In this document: piece after piece, positions 8,707-18,008 of the stretch
Layout: each line of letters begins with the position of its first letter
How positions within the stretch are numbered: position 1 is the first letter of the stretch
Virus record (IMG/VR): IMGVR_UViG_3300027852_000111
Location: 1-36,533 of that record
From: a virus
Reading direction: 5' to 3' (one strand)
Length of the DNA: 36,533 nt
The notes under the pieces: model-generated
Seen by the model: only the letters and a program-made list of their open reading frames with translations
Told to the model about the DNA's origin: nothing
The model's database searches: none
Position numbers and translations under genes: made by a program

Positions 8707-9140
8707 TGGGTATTTTATCTAACGCACTTATTGCGCAAGTCGAAAAACAATCTGCAAGTATTGCCACAATTGAACTTGACGGTACCAAGCACCTATTGGG
8801 TACATTGCCGTTAACACCTGCTGATTTTGATGCGATCAATACGCATATATCCAAGAAGATGAAAATGCCGTTCTATTTCCAGAACAACGCTAACGACTTT
8901 ACTGGTCAAATCCGTATGGTGGTTCGCAAGGCACGTGTTGTCACCGATGAAGAAAATAAAACTCTTGGTGACAAAGCGTTTGACGCTACCGATATTCCGC
9001 GTCTGGACAGGCTTGGTGTTGAAGTTATATCCGAGATTTTTTTCGCGTTGTTTGGTGAACAAATGAGCGAAGAAGATAGTGACCTTGATGAAGAAGACGG
9101 TAGTGATGAAGACGATGGTGACGCCATAAAAAAGAACTAG
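8706..9140 (+). CDS. Tail assembly chaperone, G-like (zero-frame product)
   Basis: A 144-aa protein between the tail tube and the tape measure. Most of it is a helical/beta domain (residues 1-115, including LGTLPLTPADFDAINTHISKKM and FTGQIRMVVRKARVV), followed by a highly acidic tail. Lambda gpG-type chaperones wind around the tape measure before tube polymerisation. The gene ends AIKKN-stop immediately after a slippery heptamer, so this is the short, more abundant product of a pair. Confidence 0.82.
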   Translation: MGILSNALIAQVEKQSASIATIELDGTKHLLGTLPLTPADFDAINTHISKKMKMPFYFQNNANDFTGQIRMVVRKARVVTDEENKTLGDKAFDATDIPRLDRLGVEVISEIFFALFGEQMSEEDSDLDEEDGSDEDDGDAIKKN

Positions 9141-9286
9141 AAGAAGACCAGCTATTATTTTCTGTATTTGCCGTTGCCGATAGGTTAAACAAAGATGCAA
9201 GAGAAGTGTATGGTTGGCCTGTTGACATAATCGACGGTTGGATGGCATATTTCCAAATAGTCAAAGAAGCACAAGATAAAAAATAA
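8706..9286 (+). CDS. Tail assembly chaperone GT-like fusion by -1 frameshift
   Basis: If ribosomes slip back one base on A_AAA_AAG (9128-9134), translation continues in a frame that stays open from 9134 to 9286. The result is 143 zero-frame residues plus 50 more. The extension starts ELEEDQLLFSVFAVADRLN and includes EVYGWPVDIIDGWMAYF, a T-domain-like sequence (aromatic, GWP and W.AYF). Without a frameshift the extension has no start codon of its own. Lambda makes gpGT by the same strategy; the T part recruits tail tube subunits. The product ends 12 bases before the tape-measure ATG. Confidence 0.85.
9128..9134 (+). other. Programmed -1 ribosomal frameshift site A_AAA_AAG
   Basis: The zero-frame codons ATA AAA AAG AAC TAG contain a textbook X_XXY_YYZ heptamer (A_AAA_AAG, one of the most slippery sequences in bacteria), one codon before the zero-frame stop. 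An acidic GAA/GAT-rich coding stretch lies upstream. I did not find a convincing downstream pseudoknot by eye. Confidence 0.85.
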
Positions 9287-9297
9287 GGTGGTTTGTG

Positions 9298-11034
9298 ATG
9301 TCTAGGGGTTTACGGTTTAATGTCACAGCTAACGACAGATCACAACGTAGCTTCGGTACGGTTCAGAACAACATCAAAAAAACACAAGCGTTACAGGGTT
9401 CGTGGAACAAAGGTCTGAACCAAAATCGCAGGGCAGTACAGCAGTTCGGTTTTCAAATGACTGACTTTGCAGTTCAGATTGCAGGTGGTCAAGATGCTAT
9501 GCTTGCGTTCACTCAACAGGGCGGTCAGATGCTTCAATTCTTCGGGCCATTCGGCGCTATCATGGCGGCGTTGCTTGCGGTCTTCGGTTCACTATTTATT
9601 GCCTTCGATAAGTCAGGCGCGGCGCTATCATCCATCACACCGATACTTGGGGTGTTGCAAGATGATTTCAGTGCGCTTATTGAGAAGATGCAAATCTTCG
9701 GTAATTTCATGATCGACATGGCCAATGTGGTCGTAAACAACCTTGACCGGATTATAATTACAGCAGCGGTTGTTGTTGGATTTTTTACGGTTAAATGGGT
9801 TGCTGGTTTTCTTGTAGCACGTATAGCTACGATGTCACTTGCCGGGGCAATGGTGTTCTTGAAAGGCGCATTGCTTCGCACAGGGATTGGTATCTTTTTG
9901 GTCGGGTTGGGTGAAGTTGCTTTTCAATTTACACGTCTTGTTCGCAAGACAGGTGACTTTGGTTCTGCTATTGCGGTACTCAGTGAAGTTGCTGGTGATT
10001 TCTTTGACTTTTGGCGGTTCAAGGTGAATGCTTGGGTTGCCGAAGGTAAGGCGGCGTCTGCTGCTGTTGATGCGGCGTTCACCATTGCAATCGGTAATAT
10101 CGTGCTGGTGTTCCAAAAGGCCATGAATTTCATGCTTAAGGGGTGGAATGCGTTAATGGATTTGTTACCGGAAGGTGTCAAGAACGCGGTCGGCCTTAGC
10201 AAATCAAGTTTTGTCGCGTTCGGTGATAACATTGTGGCCATTGGTAACCGCGCCAAGGACATGGTTCCTATCTGGAAAAATGTTGCTGATAAATGGAACA
10301 CTGCATCACGTCACACTGGTGCTGGTCTTATAAAATTGCAGGGATTGCTTAAGGATACGAATGATCAGGGTAAACGCATTGATGTTCGTGATTGGTTCAG
10401 CGGTGGCGGCAGCGACGGTAAAGGCGGCAAGAGCGGTGTTGCTGATAAACTATCCGAGGATGCAAAACGCATTAAGAAGATATTCGAAGATGTGAGTAAA
10501 TCAATATCTGGTTCAATAGCTTCGAATTTTAACGCTTTGCGTAAAGGAACTAAGTCGGCAGGGGACGCCATGATGAGCATCTTGGAGAATATCCTAGATA
10601 AAATGATCGAAGTGGCTACACAGCCCATATTTGACGCCATTGGTGCAGGTATTGCAGGGGCTATTACGTTTGGGTTGGGTGGCATTGGTAATCCATCTGG
10701 TACTGGCACACTTGGTCTGCCTTCATTCATGGGTGGCGGCAGCACTGGTCAAGGATCGCGCACAGGTGGTGTTGACGGTCGCGGTGGTTTCCATGCCATC
10801 CTTCACCCTAACGAAAGTGTGATTGATCACAGTAAAGGTGGTGGGTCAGGTGGTGATCAGAATGTTGTTGTAAACATATATGAAAATTCTGCCGATGAAA
10901 CACGTGTTGACCAATCGCCCGGTCGTATTGATGTATATCTTCGCAAGACCATGACGGAAGTTGTCAACAATGGTGGTATGGATAAAGCTTTGAAATCACG
11001 CTTTGGCCTTAAACAACAACCGATGGGGGCATAA
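9298..11034 (+). CDS. Tape measure protein
   Basis: A 578-aa protein that sets tail length. ATG 9298 is chosen over GTG 9295 because AAGGTGG lies at proper spacing. It has an N-terminal basic segment, hydrophobic membrane-like helices (about residues 80-103, 150-190 and 198-212) and a Gly/Ser-rich linker (about 360-390). A C-terminal segment carries the Gly-rich FHAILHPNESVIDH motif common at the end of tape measures. At roughly 0.15 nm per residue this predicts a fairly short tail of about 85 nm. It is the longest gene after the chaperone pair until the tail tip protein, as expected. Confidence 0.88.
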   Translation: MSRGLRFNVTANDRSQRSFGTVQNNIKKTQALQGSWNKGLNQNRRAVQQFGFQMTDFAVQIAGGQDAMLAFTQQGGQMLQFFGPFGAIMAALLAVFGSLFIAFDKSGAALSSITPILGVLQDDFSALIEKMQIFGNFMIDMANVVVNNLDRIIITAAVVVGFFTVKWVAGFLVARIATMSLAGAMVFLKGALLRTGIGIFLVGLGEVAFQFTRLVRKTGDFGSAIAVLSEVAGDFFDFWRFKVNAWVAEGKAASAAVDAAFTIAIGNIVLVFQKAMNFMLKGWNALMDLLPEGVKNAVGLSKSSFVAFGDNIVAIGNRAKDMVPIWKNVADKWNTASRHTGAGLIKLQGLLKDTNDQGKRIDVRDWFSGGGSDGKGGKSGVADKLSEDAKRIKKIFEDVSKSISGSIASNFNALRKGTKSAGDAMMSILENILDKMIEVATQPIFDAIGAGIAGAITFGLGGIGNPSGTGTLGLPSFMGGGSTGQGSRTGGVDGRGGFHAILHPNESVIDHSKGGGSGGDQNVVVNIYENSADETRVDQSPGRIDVYLRKTMTEVVNNGGMDKALKSRFGLKQQPMGA

Positions 11035-11036
11035 TC

Positions 11037-11402
11037 ATGGCAACCGCTGTATGGCCCATTGCTGTATCATTCATAGCATCACCGCAATCAGTCAAGGAAA
11101 GCGGCCCTGACGCTGTTATACGAACCCCTATGAGCAAAGGCGCGGCAAAGACACGCACGCGGTTCACAGGTGCACCAAAACCTTACAGTGGGCTTACTGA
11201 CAGCATGTCTATTGCAGATACCGAAGTCATTGCGGATTTTCACGCTGTAACACTTGCTATGGGCGCTCTACCGTTCACCGCCACACACCCGCGCACTGGT
11301 GTAACGGAAACATTCCGGTTTCTGTCACCACCTGAATATATTTATGAACAAAATAGCGATGATCTGTATCGGGTCGGTATGTCGTTAGAGGTTATGCCGT
11401 AA
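11037..11402 (+). CDS. Minor tail protein (gpM-like position)
   Basis: A 121-aa protein immediately after the tape measure (2-base gap). It starts MATAVWPIAVSFIASPQSVKES, contains IRTPMSKGAAKTRTRFTG, and ends with FRFLSPPEYIYEQNSDDLYRVGMSLEVMP, a late beta-strand pattern typical of small distal tail proteins that form the tube-tip interface. In lambda this slot holds gpM. The stop overlaps the next ATG. Exact family is not certain. Confidence 0.6.
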   Translation: MATAVWPIAVSFIASPQSVKESGPDAVIRTPMSKGAAKTRTRFTGAPKPYSGLTDSMSIADTEVIADFHAVTLAMGALPFTATHPRTGVTETFRFLSPPEYIYEQNSDDLYRVGMSLEVMP

Positions 11403-11869
11403 TGCCAAACACCCTTAGCCCTGCTGCAACTCAATCTGTCAATGAACGCTCGACAGGCGAAGTGTGGTTGACATTGATTAAGTTGTCACAAGGTGCGTGG
11501 GTTGAACGTTTGGTGAATGACCATTTACCTTTGACACACGGCGGTGACATATACAAAGCTTTTTCATTTGAAATCAACTTGCCTGATGAAGTTGATGACG
11601 GTGTACCTGTGTTATCATGGCGTGCGGATAACACCGATAGGCGGTTAGTTTCTGCACTCAGACAGGTCACAGGTAAGGTCACCGCAACCGTGTCATGGGT
11701 ACTGGCTTCACAACCGGATATAATCGAACGTGGCCCAATGGAATTGGAATTGACCGCTGCAAAATACAATATGTTTTCAGTGTCAGGCACATTAGGTGCA
11801 GAACCCGTACTTGACAGACAATGTGGTTATAAAACGATGACACCCGGTAGAACCCCCGGTTTATTCTAA
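11402..11869 (+). CDS. DUF1833-family tail tip protein (gpL-like position)
   Basis: A 155-aa protein matching DUF1833: GEVWLTLIKLS near the start, an FSFEINLPDEVDDGVPVLSW region, DNTDRRLVSALRQVTG, TVSWVLASQPDIIERGPMELEL and a closing GTLGAEPVLDRQ. Members lie between tape measure and NlpC/P60 genes in many phages and form part of the tail hub. A single Cys occurs near the C-terminus (QCGYK). It overlaps the following gene by one base (TAATGG). Confidence 0.82.
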   Translation: MPNTLSPAATQSVNERSTGEVWLTLIKLSQGAWVERLVNDHLPLTHGGDIYKAFSFEINLPDEVDDGVPVLSWRADNTDRRLVSALRQVTGKVTATVSWVLASQPDIIERGPMELELTAAKYNMFSVSGTLGAEPVLDRQCGYKTMTPGRTPGLF

Positions 11870-12255
11870 TGGTTTGGTCGGATCAGTGGATTGGTATTCC
11901 TTACTTGGAAGATGGTAGATCACTTGACGGCATAGACTGTCTTGGATTTTTTCTGCGCCTACAAAAAGAACGAATGGATAGGGATTTATTTGATCCATTA
12001 TGTGACATGCGGTCTGCTGTGCGAAACAGGACGGTTGAAAATGCCAAACTGATTTGGAACAAGATTGACCCATCAGAAGCAACCGAAGGCGACGGTGTAT
12101 TATTTAATGTTGCTGGTAGGGCTTTGCATATCGGTTATTGTCTTGACCGTCGTTTTATGCTTCATTGTGAAAAAGAACCGGGTTCAGTTATCGAGAACTG
12201 GAAATCATCAATCTGGTTGCCACGCCTTGAAGGGGTTTACAGGTATGTTGATTGA
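11869..12255 (+). CDS. NlpC/P60-family tail peptidase (gpK-like)
   Basis: A 128-aa cysteine peptidase domain. The catalytic Cys is in DGIDCLGFF (about residue 24), and the His in ALHIGYCLD (about residue 86), with a later LHCEK. Such domains cleave peptidoglycan peptides or process tail proteins, and act at the tail tip during DNA injection. Lambda gpK has the same domain but also a JAB/MPN domain, which is missing here, so this is a minimal version. The end overlaps the tip attachment protein start by 11 bases. Confidence 0.85.
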   Translation: MVWSDQWIGIPYLEDGRSLDGIDCLGFFLRLQKERMDRDLFDPLCDMRSAVRNRTVENAKLIWNKIDPSEATEGDGVLFNVAGRALHIGYCLDRRFMLHCEKEPGSVIENWKSSIWLPRLEGVYRYVD

Positions 12256-15200
12256 AACAGTATCATTTGAACACCCTTTTGGTTCCCCACCTAATGCTAT
12301 TGAAATTGGTGCAGGGGCGACCGTAACGGACATCATCAGAAATCATAACCTGCCACCTGAACAATTAATGCATTATCAGGTTGTCATTTCTGTTGGTGCT
12401 GCCAGTGCAATTGTTCCTATGAGTAAGTGGCACCTTGTGCGACCAAAAGCAGGTGCGTTTGTTACAATTTCACAACCTGTCCATGGCCCTTTAATCGGCC
12501 CGATTTTTTCCGCTATCATTGCGGCAGCGGCACCTGCAATCGCAACCGCTATTGGTTTTACTGGTTTTGCTGCCACCATTGCAACTGCTGTAATCAGTGT
12601 TGTTGGTGCACTTTTGATTAGTGCGCTAATCCCACCACCAAAACCACCGTCACGCGCGTTACAATCAGAAGATGGCACTAATTTTACCATCACCGGGTCA
12701 TCTAATGCTGAAAGGCGGTATGGTGTTTTCCCAATCTTGATTGGTCGCCATTTGCTCTACCCGCCAAAATCAGCACGCGGTTATACACAAATGGACGGAC
12801 AAGATGTAATCTACCATGGTCGATATACGTTTGGTTATGGCCCTATATCGCTTGAAACATTGAAAATAGGCACAACTGATATCACTGCATTTGAGGGTGT
12901 TGAAATTGAGTTCAGGAATGTTGATGAAGACCTGACCATTGCAAATATCCCTGAAATTGAAGACATGGTGGTTGGTTGGCGTGACTGGTCGGAACCTATG
13001 GTTTTGTACCCTGATAATATCACACAAGATGGTTACAATATCTTATTGAATTATCAAGATATCATTTTTCGCGAAACACGAAACGATACAACATTTGCCA
13101 GTGTGGATATCCGGTTCCCACGTGGGTTGCTTTATTACAGTGGTGGCAGCAAGACACAAACAACCGCTGCTTTTGAATACTATTATCGTCTTGCCGGGAC
13201 ATCTGGTGATGATACTAACCTTGGTGTAATGACACCCGGTGACGAAGTTGTTGTGGAATACCAAACAGTGTGTACAAGTGTAGGGCGTGATGGCCCTGTT
13301 GTTTGCACACGATATGCGTTACCACCTGCACCACTGGAAGTCGGCGTGTTTGATGATGTTGGCAGTGTAGAGCCACACCCCGGTGATAGTTGGGTGTTCG
13401 CAGGTACAAAACACTTTACAAATATTGTCACATCTGGATTGCAATACACGCACGAAATCCAATTCCCGACCAATGGTAAATATGAAGTAATGGTACGCAG
13501 GGTTACCGAAGATGATGATGTCAGAAATGATGGCGCGGCGGTCGGTAATCAATATGTAACTGAAAGTTATTTTTCGGTATTGCGCTCTTTTAAAGAAGGT
13601 TCATTACCTAACGATCCTGATATGTCAGAAGTTGCTATTCGTATTAAAGCCAGTGATCAACTAAACGGTGTAGTTCAAACACTGAACGCTGTTGCACAAC
13701 AACTGGTGCCCAAGTGGGATGGTGCTGCGTGGGGTGATCCAGAACCCAACAGGCACCCTGCTTGGGCGTTTGCGCGAATACTACAAGGCCCGATGAACCA
13801 GCAACCGCTTGCTGATAACAAGATATTATTGGACGATCTTTTAGATTGGGCCACTGAGGAACCCCATTGGACGTGTGACGGGGTGTTTGATCAGGTTATT
13901 ACAATACGCGATGCACTTGATGCTATTGCGGCGTCAGGGCGTGCGTCACGCGGTTTCCGTGATCTTAAGCATACAATTATCCGTGATGGTGGTGCCGGGC
14001 CTATTGTGGGCCACCTGACACCGCATAACAGTTACAACTTTGATGGGGAAATTGTATTTCCTAAAGCAATCCATGGTTTTAAGGTACAAGTTATATCTGA
14101 ACAACGCAATTGGCAAACCGATGAATACGTTGTTTATGCTGACGGGTATGACGAAACCAATGCGACAGAATTTGAAACACTTCCGTTACCAATGGTGGTC
14201 TTAAGTGCAAGCGATATTGATCAATCAAACGGTTGGCGGTTGGGTAGATATCATTTGGCACAAGCCATTCACCGCCCTGAGCGTATTTCAGTAAATGTCG
14301 ATCTGGAACACATGCCTTGGTCAAAAGGTGATAAAATACGTGTCGTGCATGATGTGTCGTTGATGGGCTTGGATAGTTCATTAATCAAAAACGTATCGTA
14401 TGATATCGGTGAAGACGAAACAACCGTGATATTCACTGATCGCATCAATGTTGATGCTGGCACTTATACGTTTTATATTCGTGACACGGCAACAGGTGAC
14501 GAAAGCAGTTTTTCAACAAGTATTGACGCAGACGGTGATACGGTTGTGGTGCCGGGGCAAATCCTTGTTTATGAAGGTGACTTGGTTCAGGTTGTCGAAA
14601 TGGGTACTGTTGCGTTTGAGGGTTTGATAGCCAATATAAACCACTTGGGTGATCTTCAAGCATCTATAGAACTGGTACCAGCAGCATCAATTATTCTGCA
14701 AGCTGACCAAGGTGTGATACCGCCATATGTACCCAGTGTTTCCAATATAAGGGCGCATGATCAACTTGAACCACCAATTGTGTTCAGGGTTTTTTCCGGC
14801 GAGCAAGCCGCGCTTGTTGAAGAAGGTGCAGTTGACCGTGCACGCATTGGTGTTGAGGCAGAACCGAACTTCGAAGAAGGTGCTGTACCTGATCATTTTC
14901 AACTTCGTTGGAAGCCGTCATTTAGTGAGGTATGGGAAGTCGGCCCAATGCTGAATATTAGATCAGTTATATATTCGAACGTGGTGAACCAAAAGATAAG
15001 CTACAATGTCGACATACGTGTTGTCACCAACTCAGGTATCGCCAGCCCATGGGTGAATGCTGGTTCCGTATATTCTACGGTGACAGATCGTGTACCCGGT
15101 ATTGTCAGGGATTTTGAAGTGCAAGTGGCGGCTGGTCAATCATTCTTCACATGGGCTGATGCCGGATCAGACATAAGCCATTATCGCATGCGGTTTTCAT

Positions 15201-16084
15201 CAGATGTCAGCCCTGTGTGGTCATCTTCAATCGATGTAAATAATAATATCACCGCCTCACATTTGACGGTTCCGGCACGCAACGGTACATATTTAATCAA
15301 AGCAATTTCACAATTAGGTGTTGAAAGCGCTGATGCTGTATTGGTAACTGTAAATTCAGCAGATGTCGCCGCGTTTCAAGTTGTTGAAACTGTTAATTGT
15401 GACCCTGATTTCACAGGTACATATGACACTGGCATCACTCTTGATACTGGTACAGACACATTATCATTTTTACCACCTGACGCGGAAACGCTAGAAGGCA
15501 TATACACTTCCGATACAGTCCTTGATCTTGGTGCGGTGTATGAAACACGCCTTAAAGCCGACGCAACAGTCGAAGGTGTGGTTGCAGGTAATGACCTGTT
15601 TGAAATAGTAAATTTGTTTGATGAATTGAATTTATTCGATAAGGCGGCAACCGATTGGTCGGCACGAATACAAATTGCATTTACATCAGATGATCCATTG
15701 GTAAGCCCTGTATGGTCTGCATGGGAAAACCTGTCAATCGGTGAATACATTGCGCGTGCGTTTAAAACACGCATTATATTGACGGTGGGGGACGCAACAC
15801 TAACCGTTAAGTTAACTGCATTATCACTATCCGCTGATGTACCAAAACGAATAGAGGAAGACCTTGATGTTACAGCGCCTATTGGTGGCGTGACAGTATC
15901 ATTTACAGATGAATTTAGATCAGTACCTTCATTGCTGATAGACGGTCAGGGATTGCCAAGTGGATTTACAACCACTAGAACTGTCACAGCAACAGGTTTC
16001 ACCATAGAGTTTTTTGATAGTGGTGCCTCTTCAATTGCTGCCACTTTTGACTGGCATGCTATCGGGTTTGGTAAGAAAATATAA
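12245..16084 (+). CDS. Tail tip / host specificity protein, gpJ-like
   Basis: A 1279-aa hub-and-fibre protein. I place the start at ATG 12245, overlapping the NlpC/P60 stop; an in-frame ATG at 12065 lies within that gene. Near residues 75-135 there are two long Ala/Ile-rich hydrophobic helices followed by IPPPKPPSRA, typical of gpJ N-termini. The central part (GVFPILIGRHLLYPP..., ISLETLKIGTTDITAFEGVEIE) matches the conserved J hub. FN3-like segments (about residues 900-1080, PPIVFRVFSGEQAAL... and FQLRWKPSFSE) precede a variable receptor-binding end. Confidence 0.88.
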   Translation: MLIETVSFEHPFGSPPNAIEIGAGATVTDIIRNHNLPPEQLMHYQVVISVGAASAIVPMSKWHLVRPKAGAFVTISQPVHGPLIGPIFSAIIAAAAPAIATAIGFTGFAATIATAVISVVGALLISALIPPPKPPSRALQSEDGTNFTITGSSNAERRYGVFPILIGRHLLYPPKSARGYTQMDGQDVIYHGRYTFGYGPISLETLKIGTTDITAFEGVEIEFRNVDEDLTIANIPEIEDMVVGWRDWSEPMVLYPDNITQDGYNILLNYQDIIFRETRNDTTFASVDIRFPRGLLYYSGGSKTQTTAAFEYYYRLAGTSGDDTNLGVMTPGDEVVVEYQTVCTSVGRDGPVVCTRYALPPAPLEVGVFDDVGSVEPHPGDSWVFAGTKHFTNIVTSGLQYTHEIQFPTNGKYEVMVRRVTEDDDVRNDGAAVGNQYVTESYFSVLRSFKEGSLPNDPDMSEVAIRIKASDQLNGVVQTLNAVAQQLVPKWDGAAWGDPEPNRHPAWAFARILQGPMNQQPLADNKILLDDLLDWATEEPHWTCDGVFDQVITIRDALDAIAASGRASRGFRDLKHTIIRDGGAGPIVGHLTPHNSYNFDGEIVFPKAIHGFKVQVISEQRNWQTDEYVVYADGYDETNATEFETLPLPMVVLSASDIDQSNGWRLGRYHLAQAIHRPERISVNVDLEHMPWSKGDKIRVVHDVSLMGLDSSLIKNVSYDIGEDETTVIFTDRINVDAGTYTFYIRDTATGDESSFSTSIDADGDTVVVPGQILVYEGDLVQVVEMGTVAFEGLIANINHLGDLQASIELVPAASIILQADQGVIPPYVPSVSNIRAHDQLEPPIVFRVFSGEQAALVEEGAVDRARIGVEAEPNFEEGAVPDHFQLRWKPSFSEVWEVGPMLNIRSVIYSNVVNQKISYNVDIRVVTNSGIASPWVNAGSVYSTVTDRVPGIVRDFEVQVAAGQSFFTWADAGSDISHYRMRFSSDVSPVWSSSIDVNNNITASHLTVPARNGTYLIKAISQLGVESADAVLVTVNSADVAAFQVVETVNCDPDFTGTYDTGITLDTGTDTLSFLPPDAETLEGIYTSDTVLDLGAVYETRLKADATVEGVVAGNDLFEIVNLFDELNLFDKAATDWSARIQIAFTSDDPLVSPVWSAWENLSIGEYIARAFKTRIILTVGDATLTVKLTALSLSADVPKRIEEDLDVTAPIGGVTVSFTDEFRSVPSLLIDGQGLPSGFTTTRTVTATGFTIEFFDSGASSIAATFDWHAIGFGKKI

Positions 16085-16093
16085 GGATTTAAT

Positions 16094-17221
16094 ATGAGCC
16101 AATACACACGCGAAAATCCGATAACTGCACCATGGTCAGGTACCGAAGCTGCTGGTGATATCAATGCCATATTAGATGCGATGCTATCAGGTAATTCAGG
16201 TGCATCTAGGCCACCTGACGCGGCATTGGGTTGTTTATGGGTAAAGTCCACAGTCGATCCTGATATCTGGGAAGTTATGATCTACAACGGTACTGACGCC
16301 GATATAAAAATGGGTGAGTTTGATATCACAACTGATATTTTTACTGCTGTTGGTAGTTCAGATTTAGTTGATGACGCAACACCTGAACTTGGTGGTAATC
16401 TTGACACCAATAACCACATGATTATTGAAAGCCAAGGTGCTAATGTTACAGCAGCATCAAGCATATCCTTTGATGGCACTGGTAATTTTTATATCATTGA
16501 TGGTGACACAAACATCACAGGAATTGCTAATATTGGCGGCGCTGTGGCTATTGAAGTATATTTCACAGGTGCGCCGTTATTATCACACCATGCAACAAAT
16601 TTCAGGTTGCCCAATGACGAAGACATACAAGTTCGCGCCGGGGATAGGGGGTGGATACGTCAGATCGCAACAGGTCAGTATCGTTTGTCATTTTTTCAAC
16701 GCGGTGATGGCACAGCGTTAGCGGGTGCACCAGCGTTTAACCATATTATCACCAAATCAGTAACCCCGCTTGATGCTGAAATGACGTTCACAGAATTTAA
16801 TAATACAAAATATGTAGATTATCAGTTTGTATTCAGGAATTTCTATGGGTCATTAAACGGCACACAATTGCAAATGCGTACAAGTTCCACAGGTGGCGCA
16901 CCATATGACAGCGCTGTGAATGATTATCTAAAGACGAACCTCTTGACTGGGCAAAACGAAATGACACTCACTGCTGCCATTGGTAATATGGTGAATAAGG
17001 GTTTTTCAGGCACGGTTAATCTATACGACCCTGCCGGGGCTAATTTTACACTTGTGGATTTAGTCGGTACAATCTTCGATCCTTCTGGTAGGATACAAAT
17101 TGAACAAGGCGCTGGTGTGCGCGTATCAAATGATGCGGTTAATGCGGTATGGTTCTCTTTGTCAAGCATTGGCACTTTAACATCCGGTGAAGTATCTATG
17201 TATGGCAGGTTAAGACAGTAA
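16094..17221 (+). CDS. Tail fibre protein
   Basis: A 375-aa protein with an N-terminal anchoring segment (SGTEAAGDINAILDAMLSGNSG...), a DLVDDATPELGGNLDTNNHMI motif often found in phage tail fibres and a long beta-rich C-terminal part with repeated hydrophobic/polar strands and few charges. It follows gpJ after a 9-base gap, with AAGGA upstream. It probably binds to the tip and contributes to receptor recognition. It lacks a recognisable chaperone or enzymatic domain. Confidence 0.75.
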   Translation: MSQYTRENPITAPWSGTEAAGDINAILDAMLSGNSGASRPPDAALGCLWVKSTVDPDIWEVMIYNGTDADIKMGEFDITTDIFTAVGSSDLVDDATPELGGNLDTNNHMIIESQGANVTAASSISFDGTGNFYIIDGDTNITGIANIGGAVAIEVYFTGAPLLSHHATNFRLPNDEDIQVRAGDRGWIRQIATGQYRLSFFQRGDGTALAGAPAFNHIITKSVTPLDAEMTFTEFNNTKYVDYQFVFRNFYGSLNGTQLQMRTSSTGGAPYDSAVNDYLKTNLLTGQNEMTLTAAIGNMVNKGFSGTVNLYDPAGANFTLVDLVGTIFDPSGRIQIEQGAGVRVSNDAVNAVWFSLSSIGTLTSGEVSMYGRLRQ

Positions 17222-17241
17222 TGCAATAAAACAAAGGATGA

Positions 17242-18006
17242 ATGAAAATGGCTGATTTAAACCTTGGGTTATCGAAAGAAATAATCAGATTTGCAAAACA
17301 ACAGGGTCTTTTACGAAACGAACTTGCCTGTGTTCTTGCGACGGCGTATTGGGAAACCGGAAGAACGATGCGACCAGTTGTCGAAGCATATTGGTTATCG
17401 GAAACTTGGCGCAAAAACAATCTGCGTTATTACCCGTGGCACGGTCGTGGGTTGGTACAGCTAACGTGGGAACAAAACTATCATAAAATGGGAATGCGAC
17501 TTGGTGTGGATTTCCTGACAAACCCTGATGATGTGCTGTTACCTGAAAATACTGTTCAAATCTTGGTAATCGGTATGGCAGAAGGGCTGTTCACAGGTAA
17601 AAAACTCAGTGATTATTTCTCATTGGATAAGTCTGATTACGTGGGTTCGCGACGTATTGTAAACGGCACAGATAAAGCACAGGCGATTGCTGAACTCTGC
17701 CGTGAATACGAAACAGCACTGGTCGCTGTTAACTATGGTGTTGAAAAAGCAGCGCCGATTGTCAATGAACGCAGGGATGGTACACAACCCCGTACAAGTA
17801 TGGTGCAATCATCAACAGGTAATATGACAATCACAGCAGCTATTGCGACCGCTGCTAACCTGTCAGATCAGGCCAAAGGTATTGTAGGGTCATTCACTGA
17901 AAGCTTTGGTGTATCACCACAGTTTGCACTGGCAAGTGTTGCATTAGGGTGTTTGGCATATGTGTTTCGTGAGCGCATCAAAAAATGGACACAAGGGGAT
18001 CGTTAA
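17242..18006 (+). CDS. Endolysin, GH19-like, with C-terminal membrane segment
   Basis: A 254-aa lysin. Residues about 10-165 carry a GH19-like muramidase/chitinase fold: ATAYWETGRTMRPVVEAYW with Glu38 and Glu48 as candidate catalytic acids, then YYPWHGRGLVQLTWEQNY and a VNGTDKA segment. Residues about 166-225 form a Ser/Thr/Ala linker, and about 228-246 (QFALASVALGCLAYVFRERI) is a predicted transmembrane helix followed by a basic end. No N-terminal signal is seen. ATG 17242 is close to AAAGG; ATG 17248 has better spacing. It leads the lysis cassette. Confidence 0.85.
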   Translation: MKMADLNLGLSKEIIRFAKQQGLLRNELACVLATAYWETGRTMRPVVEAYWLSETWRKNNLRYYPWHGRGLVQLTWEQNYHKMGMRLGVDFLTNPDDVLLPENTVQILVIGMAEGLFTGKKLSDYFSLDKSDYVGSRRIVNGTDKAQAIAELCREYETALVAVNYGVEKAAPIVNERRDGTQPRTSMVQSSTGNMTITAAIATAANLSDQAKGIVGSFTESFGVSPQFALASVALGCLAYVFRERIKKWTQGDR

Positions 18007-18008
18007 TC

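Noticed and set aside
8811-9248. 145-aa minus-strand frame over the tail chaperone region
   Set aside because: The plus-strand chaperone pair with its frameshift explains the sequence; the antisense frame has no start signal.
12065-12244. Longer version of the tail tip protein starting at 12065
   Set aside because: The extra 60 residues overlap the NlpC/P60 gene in another frame; the ATG at 12245 fits the usual start after that gene.
13183-13552. Minus-strand frames inside the tail tip gene
   Set aside because: They lie entirely antisense to a well supported gene and have no ribosome site or known domain.
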